This document shows, piece by piece, positions 59,292 to 64,000 of a DNA stretch of 64,000 nt. Source of the stretch: CAVSUR01 sp963846005 (GTDB taxonomy: Bacteria > Actinomycetota > Actinomycetes > Streptosporangiales > Streptosporangiaceae). The notes beneath the pieces were generated by a model. The model did no database searches, was not told the origin of the DNA, and worked only from the letters and a program-made list of their open reading frames with translations. The position numbers and the translations under genes were made by a program. Position 1 is the first letter of the stretch, and each line of letters begins with the position of its first letter. The DNA lies in NCBI GenBank assembly GCA_963846005.1, contig CAWJUH010000003.1:1426001-1490000 (forward strand), given 5' to 3'.

Positions 59292-60454
59292 GTGTGGGGG
59301 CCACGCTACCGTAGGTGCCCCGGCTGCGGCCGGGGGGAGCACCGGCAGCCTCGGGAGGCCGTCATCACCGTCTCCACCATTGCCGACATCGGCGAGTTCG
59401 GCCTGATCGCCGCGATCGGCGCGGTGCTGCGGCCGGGACCGGGACAGCTCGTCGGCCCCGGCGACGACGCGGCCGTGCTCGCCGCGCCGGACGGGCGGGT
59501 GGTCGCGACCACCGACCTGCTGGTCGAGCACGAGGACTTCCGGCGGGACTGGTCGCCGCCGCGGGACGTGGGCGGCAAGGCCGCCGCGCAGAACCTGGCC
59601 GATGTCGCCGCGATGGGCGCCCGGCCGACGGCGCTGCTGGTCGGCCTGGCCGCGCCCGGCGACCTGCCGGTGGACTGGGTGCTGGAACTGGCCGCGGGGA
59701 TCGCCGGCGAATGCGCCGGGGCCGGGGCGTCGGTGGCCGGCGGGGATGTGTCCGCCGCGGACGCAATCATGATCGCGATCACCGCGCTCGGTGACCTGGC
59801 CGGCCGCCGGTGCTGCGCGGCGGGGCGCGGCCGGGCGACCAGGTCGCGGTGACCGGGGTACTCGGGGCGTCGGCCGCCGGGCTGGCGCTGCTGGCGGCAG
59901 GCATGGCCCCGGCCGCGGGCAGACCCTCATTTTCCGCAACAGGGCCAGCCGCAGGCCAGGCTGACTCCAGGCTGGCCGGGCTGGTGGCCGCGCACCGGCG
60001 GCCGCGGCCGCCGTACCGGGCCGGCCCGCAGGCGGCCGCGGCCGGGGCGACCGCCATGATCGACGTCAGCGACGGGCTGGTCGCCGATCTCGGCCATGTG
60101 GCCGCCGCCAGCGGCGTGCTGATCGACCTGGACTCCGGGCTGCTGGCCGGGAGCGCAGCCGTGGACGCCGGGGCGCTGCAGGCGGCCGCGGCCGCGCTCG
60201 GCGGCGCGGACTGGCTGGGCTGGGTGCTGTCGGGCGGGGAGGATCACGCCCTGGCCGCCGCCTTCGGGGCCGGGACGCCGCTGCCGCCCGGCTGGTCGGC
60301 CGTCGGCCAGGTCGCGGCCGCGGCGCCCGCCCGGCCCGGGGTCCTGGTCGACGGCCAGCGCGCCGCGGACCAGGGAAACCGGCCGCCCGGGCAGGGGGGC
60401 TGGGAGCATTTCCGTGCCCGCGGCGCCCGGCCGCCGCGCCGTCCGGCCAGGTAA
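59292..60454 (+). CDS. thiL: thiamine-monophosphate kinase, frameshifted, start uncertain
   Basis: Joined length is about 388 codons from GTG 59292. Homologous sequence begins only at STIADIGEFGLIAAIGAVL (about 59370), where no ATG/GTG/TTG exists in frame; GGGAGG lies just before GTC 59361. PGDDAAVLAAPDGRVVATTDLLVE, DVGGKAAAQNLADVAAMGA and GGDVSAADAIMIAITALGDL are ThiL motifs. Near 59804-59810 one C appears missing, and the second frame continues VLRGGARPGDQVAVTGVLG to TAMIDVSDGLVADLGH and LSGGEDHAL. It phosphorylates thiamine monophosphate to thiamine pyrophosphate with ATP. Gene order thiL-rpmB-recG is typical. Confidence 0.85.
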
Positions 60455-60523
60455 AGCCGGGGTCATTCGCCGGGGTAGATCCGTCTAGCGGACGGTCCCC
60501 GGGCCTTGATATAACTCCTGTCC

Positions 60524-61420
60524 ATGCCGCGATCTTGCCGCGGGGAACCGCCCAGGCACAGGGCGCAACGACGGAATCTCCGGTCCGGTCGTGGCGCCCA
60601 GGCGGTGCTGGCCGCAGTCAGGCGCAGGCCGGCTGCCGGCACCGGCGCCGTCCGCCTGGGCGGGGCGGCGGGGCTGCGCGGCCAGTGGCTGCGCGCGGCG
60701 CTGATCACGCCCTGGTTCGCGGTCGGCGCGGGCGTCGTCGCGGCCGCGCTGATCTCGCTGCACGCCCCGCACCAGGTGCTCAGCTTCGGCTCGCCGGCCG
60801 TCCGGCACTGCGCGCGGCCGCATTGCGCCGCGGCCGGGCACGGGTCGCTGGCCAGCCGCGGCCCGGGGACGGCACTCAAGACCGCCGCCCCGGCCCGGCG
60901 CATCCGGACCGCCCGGCCGCCGCAGCCGGCGCCGAGCCCGGCGGCGGCGCCCCGGTACGCCGCCCGGGACGCGGCGGCGACCCGGGTCAGCTTCCAGCTG
61001 GTGCACCGGGAAGACCCGGGCTTCCTCGCCTTCGTCACCGTCCGCAGCCGCCGCCAGCTGGGCCGCTGGACACTGGGCTTCGTGCTGCCGGGCACGCGCA
61101 TCAGCGCGGTCTGGGGGGCTGACTGGCACCCGGCGCCCGGCGGCGACGGCGGCCAGGCCGCCGGCCAGCCGTGGCCCTGGCGCCAGGCCGGCGGCAGCGC
61201 GGTCAAGATCGCGGTCGCGGGCAGCGGCCCCGCGGGGACCCCGCGGGACTGCGTCTTCGACGGCGTGGCGTGCCGGGTCCGGATGCTGCCGCCGCTGCCC
61301 GGCACCGGGTACGGCGGCGGCCCGCCGGGCGGCCCGGCCAGGGGCCGGCCGGACGGCAGCGGGCACGACCGGCCCGGCGGCCCGCGCTGGCGGTACCGGT
61401 ACGGCGGGCAGGCCGGCTGA
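60524..61420 (+). CDS. membrane-anchored protein with CBM2-like domain (hypothetical)
   Basis: 298 residues. A basic cytoplasmic start (about 1-60) is followed by one hydrophobic helix (LITPWFAVGAGVVAAALISL, about 61-82), so the C-terminus is extracellular. Residues about 155-270 contain VSFQLVHREDPGFLAFVTV and RRQLGRWTLGFVLPGTRISA, with Trp/Gly spacing resembling family 2 carbohydrate-binding modules; a Cys pair (CVFDGVAC) follows. The last 35 residues are Gly/Pro/Arg-rich. TATAAC 8 bases before the ATG could be a leaderless -10. It converges on rpmB. Function unknown. Confidence 0.6.
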   Translation: MPRSCRGEPPRHRAQRRNLRSGRGAQAVLAAVRRRPAAGTGAVRLGGAAGLRGQWLRAALITPWFAVGAGVVAAALISLHAPHQVLSFGSPAVRHCARPHCAAAGHGSLASRGPGTALKTAAPARRIRTARPPQPAPSPAAAPRYAARDAAATRVSFQLVHREDPGFLAFVTVRSRRQLGRWTLGFVLPGTRISAVWGADWHPAPGGDGGQAAGQPWPWRQAGGSAVKIAVAGSGPAGTPRDCVFDGVACRVRMLPPLPGTGYGGGPPGGPARGRPDGSGHDRPGGPRWRYRYGGQAG

Positions 61421-61435
61421 GCCGGGCCGGCCGTA

Positions 61436-61618
61436 GCGGGTGACCTTGCCGGCCTTCAGGCAGGAGGTGCACACGTTCAGGTGCCGCGGCGTCTTGCCGA
61501 CCTTGGCGCGCACGCGCTGAATGTTGGGATTCCAGCGGCGCGGGGTGCGGCGGTGCGAGAACGACACGTGATTGCCGAAACCCGGCCCCTTGCCGCAGAT
61601 GTCGCAGACGGAAGCCAA
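61436..61618 (-). CDS. rpmB: 50S ribosomal protein L28 (zinc form), apparent stop-codon loss
   Basis: The first 61 codons match bacterial L28 end to end: VCDICGKGPGFG with the first zinc Cys pair, SHRRTPRRWNPNIQRVR and NVCTSCLKAGKVTR with the second pair. The TTG start at 61618 has GGAG 8 bases upstream. Homologues end here, but the next codon is TAC, one substitution from TAG or TAA. The frame then stays open to 60485 as the antisense of the converging gene (377 codons in all). The coordinates give only the L28-like part. A point mutation or sequencing error at 61433-61435 is the simplest explanation. Confidence 0.85.
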
Positions 61619-61765
61619 GGGATCGCTCCAAGAATTCAGGGGAAGTGCTGACAGGACTCATCTCACGGCCCCGGTCAGCACCGGGGCAACCGATGCAGGG
61701 TACCCGAACATCGCCGGGCCGCGCGAGCCGGGCCGCAAACCGGCCGGGCTGACGGGGCCGCGCCC

Positions 61766-61771
61766 TATCCT
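61766..61771 (+). promoter_or_regulatory. -10 element of recG, likely leaderless transcript
   Basis: TATCCT lies 7 bases before ATG 61779, the same spacing as at gatC, leuB and the DUF2630-type gene. No ribosome-binding site is present between it and the ATG. Confidence 0.45.
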
Positions 61772-61778
61772 GCCAGAT

Positions 61779-64000
61779 ATGGCGACGCTTGCGGACCCGC
61801 TGCGGCTGGTGGTCGGCGACAGGGCCGCCAAGCGGCTGGACCAGGCGCTGGACATCCGGACCGTGGGCGACCTGCTGATGCACTACCCGCGCCGGTACGA
61901 GGAGCGCGGCGAGCTGACCGAGCTGGCCGGGCTGCGCGACGGCGAGCACGTGACCGTGCAGGCCCAGATCGCCCGGGTGCACCTGCGCAAGATGCGCAAC
62001 CGGCCCGGCACGATCTTCGAGGCCGTCGTCACCGACGGCCAGGGCACGCTGACCCTGACGTTCTTCGGCCGCGGCCGGCAGGACTGGCGCGAGCGGGAGC
62101 TGCAGCCGGGCCGTCACGGCCTGTTCTCCGGGCAGGTATCCACCTTCCAGGGCAAGCGGCAGCTCGCGCATCCCGACTACGAGCTGCTGCCCGGCGAGGC
62201 CGCCGCGGCCCGGGCCGGCGACTTCGCCCGCGAGCTCATCCCGGTGTACCGGGCCACCAGGGAGATGCCGTCCTGGAAGATCGCCGATTCGGTCCGGATC
62301 GCGCTGGACGTGCTGGACGTGCCCGACGACCCGCTGCCGCGGCAGGTGCGCGAGGCCCGCGGCCTGTGCGGATATGCCGACGCGCTGCGCGGCATCCACC
62401 GTCCCATCGACCGGCAGGACCTCCGCCGGGCCCGGCTCCGGCTGAAATGGGACGAGGCGTTCGCGATGCAGGTGGCGCTGGCCCAGCGGCGGCTGGCCGC
62501 CGCCGACTACAGCGCGGTCCCGCGGCCGAAGGCGGCGGGCGGCCTGCTGGACGAGTTCGACGCGTCGCTGCCGTTCGAGCTCACCATCGGCCAGCAGCTG
62601 GCCGGCGCCACCATCGCCGGCGACCTGGCCCGCGAGCACCCGATGCACCGGCTGCTGCAGGGCGAGGTCGGGTCGGGCAAGACCGTCATCGCGGTGCGGG
62701 CCATGCTGCAGGCCGTGGACGCGGCCGGCCAGGCGGCGCTGCTGGCCCCGACCGAGGTGCTGGCCCAGCAGCACTACCGGTCGATCAGCCAGCTGCTCGG
62801 CCCGCTCGGCCAGGCCGGCCAGCTCGGCGGCGCCGGGCAGGCCACCCGGGTGGCGCTGCTCACCGGGTCGATGGGCGCGGCCGCCCGGCGGCAGGCCCTG
62901 CTGGAGGCCGCGTCGGGCGCCGCGGGCATCGTCATCGGCACCCACGCGCTGCTGGAGGACCGGGTCCAGTTCGCCGAGCTGGGCCTGGTGGTGATCGACG
63001 AGCAGCACCGGTTCGGGGTGGAGCAGCGGGATGCGCTGCGGGAGAAGGCCGCCGGCGGCGGCCGCCCGCACGTGCTGGTGATGACCGCCACGCCGATCCC
63101 GCGCACGGTCGCGATGACCGTCTACGGCGACCTGGACGTCTCCACGCTCACCGAGCTGCCGGCCGGGCGATCGCCGATCGCCACCCACGTGGTGCCGGTG
63201 GCCGAGAAGCCGCGCTACCTGGACCGGGCCTGGGCCAGGATCTCCGAGGAGGTCAGCCGCGGCCGCCAGGCCTACGTGGTGTGCCCGCGGATCGGCGGGC
63301 CGGCCGGGCCGGGCGAGGACGACCAGGCCGGCGGCGGCGACCGCGAGCCGGACGAGGACGGCACCGGCCCGCAGCGGCGGCCCGCGCTGGCGGTGACCGA
63401 GCTGGCGGAGCAGCTGGCCGCCGGGGCGCTGGCCGGGCTGCGGGTCGCGGTACTGCACGGCAGGCTGCCGCCGGAGGAGAAGGACGCGGTGATGCGGGCC
63501 TTTGCCGGCGGCACCATCGACGTGCTGGTCACCACCACCGTCGTCGAGGTCGGCGTGGACGTGCCGAACGCCACCGCGATGGTGATCATGGACGCGGAGC
63601 GGTTCGGCGTGTCACAGCTGCACCAGCTGCGCGGCCGGGTCGGCCGTGGCCGGCACGAGGGCCTGTGCCTGCTGGTCACCGAGGTCCCCGACGGGCCGGA
63701 GGGGGCCAGGGCCCGGGAGCGGCTCGCGGCCGTGGCCGGGACGCTGGACGGCTTCTCGCTCGCCCGGCTGGACCTTGAGCAGCGCCGCGAGGGTGACGTG
63801 CTCGGCGCGGCGCAGGCCGGCCGCCGGTCCAGCCTGCGGCTGCTGACCCTGCTGGCCGACGAGGAGCTGATCGCGGCCGCCCGCGAGCAGGCCGCGGGGC
63901 TGGTGGACGCCGACCCGGCGCTGGCCGGGCAGCCCGGCCTGGCCGCGGCGGTCCGCGCGCTGCTGGAGACCGAGCAGGCCGAGTACCTGGAGAAGGCCTG
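61779..64000 (+). CDS. recG: ATP-dependent DNA helicase RecG (3' truncated by the window)
   Basis: 740 codons are visible and the frame is open at the window end. The wedge/OB domain (about 60-165) precedes the helicase core: Walker A LLQGEVGSGKTVIAVRAML (about residue 293), the DEQHRFGVEQRD box (about 407), MTATPIPRTVAMTVYGDL, TTTVVEVGVDVPNATAMVI and LRGRVGRGRHEGLCLL. RecG reverses stalled replication forks and remodels branched DNA. About 35 Gly/Asp-rich residues (around 507-535) are inserted between the two helicase domains. No frameshift is seen. Confidence 0.96.
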   Translation, partial: MATLADPLRLVVGDRAAKRLDQALDIRTVGDLLMHYPRRYEERGELTELAGLRDGEHVTVQAQIARVHLRKMRNRPGTIFEAVVTDGQGTLTLTFFGRGRQDWRERELQPGRHGLFSGQVSTFQGKRQLAHPDYELLPGEAAAARAGDFARELIPVYRATREMPSWKIADSVRIALDVLDVPDDPLPRQVREARGLCGYADALRGIHRPIDRQDLRRARLRLKWDEAFAMQVALAQRRLAAADYSAVPRPKAAGGLLDEFDASLPFELTIGQQLAGATIAGDLAREHPMHRLLQGEVGSGKTVIAVRAMLQAVDAAGQAALLAPTEVLAQQHYRSISQLLGPLGQAGQLGGAGQATRVALLTGSMGAAARRQALLEAASGAAGIVIGTHALLEDRVQFAELGLVVIDEQHRFGVEQRDALREKAAGGGRPHVLVMTATPIPRTVAMTVYGDLDVSTLTELPAGRSPIATHVVPVAEKPRYLDRAWARISEEVSRGRQAYVVCPRIGGPAGPGEDDQAGGGDREPDEDGTGPQRRPALAVTELAEQLAAGALAGLRVAVLHGRLPPEEKDAVMRAFAGGTIDVLVTTTVVEVGVDVPNATAMVIMDAERFGVSQLHQLRGRVGRGRHEGLCLLVTEVPDGPEGARARERLAAVAGTLDGFSLARLDLEQRREGDVLGAAQAGRRSSLRLLTLLADEELIAAAREQAAGLVDADPALAGQPGLAAAVRALLETEQAEYLEKA

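Noticed and set aside
1..64000. CRISPR arrays, complete insertion sequences, integrases or rRNA genes
   Set aside because: None seen. The regular repeats found are short tandem units inside or at the ends of genes, with no spacer-repeat pattern and no cas genes or transposases.

Overview
The window is very GC-rich (well above 70% by eye), with strong G/C third-position bias, many GTG/TTG starts, split pntAA/pntAB/pntB, a CofC homologue (coenzyme F420 pathway), an ABC sugar importer without its own ATPase, and NarL/DesK-type two-component systems. All of this points to an actinomycete (Actinomycetia). I cannot name the genus from the sequence alone.

Layout. 1-11.7 kb: housekeeping genes. These are the 3' end of a GGDEF-EAL protein, gatCAB (Gln-tRNA amidotransferase), a 2-hydroxyacid dehydrogenase, a membrane PAS-GGDEF-EAL protein (frameshifted), serA and leuB. 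11.7-18.3 kb: a secreted sedolisin protease (frameshifted), ilvE, a threonine synthase family gene (frameshifted), a DUF2630-type gene, a fumarylacetoacetate hydrolase family gene, tRNA-Gln(CTG), a small GlsB/YeaQ-type membrane protein and tRNA-Glu(CTC). 18.4-27.3 kb: a leftward fermentation/redox block with aldehyde dehydrogenase, an orphan cytochrome b, a zinc alcohol dehydrogenase, ackA and pta, plus a remnant of an ADP-forming acyl-CoA synthetase. 27.4-40.2 kb: an MFS transporter followed by what looks like a complete amino-sugar (galactosamine/N-acetylgalactosamine) utilization locus. It holds a secreted GH114 endo-polygalactosaminidase-type enzyme, a GH4 glycosidase, a divergent ABC sugar importer (binding protein and two permeases), an AgaS-like SIS protein, a tagatose-6-phosphate/1-phosphofructokinase-type kinase, a class II tagatose/fructose-bisphosphate aldolase, a DeoR regulator and a second PfkB kinase.

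40.2-51.3 kb: tetR plus a DHA2 exporter with a visible operator/promoter, an FkbM methyltransferase, two convergent NarL/DesK two-component systems (one with a 63-residue protein between kinase and regulator), a pirin, and a decayed, lower-GC zeta-toxin island. 51.3-64 kb: pntB-pntAB-pntAA, an HU protein, ddl, a Cys/Met PLP enzyme, a PlsC-type acyltransferase, cofC, a stand-alone Lrp ligand-binding domain, thiL (frameshifted), a CBM2-like membrane-anchored protein, rpmB (stop codon apparently lost) and recG (runs off the end).

Cross-window patterns. (1) Nine otherwise well-conserved genes each carry one apparent single-base frameshift. Because stop codons are so rare, several of these frames run on into the next gene and create false fusion ORFs. 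(2) Several genes start 6-7 bases after a TANNNT-like -10 element, which suggests leaderless mRNAs. (3) At three gene ends (aldehyde dehydrogenase, the first PfkB kinase, ddl) the stop codon sits in a short tandem repeat whose period is not a multiple of three, so the copies put stops in all three frames.
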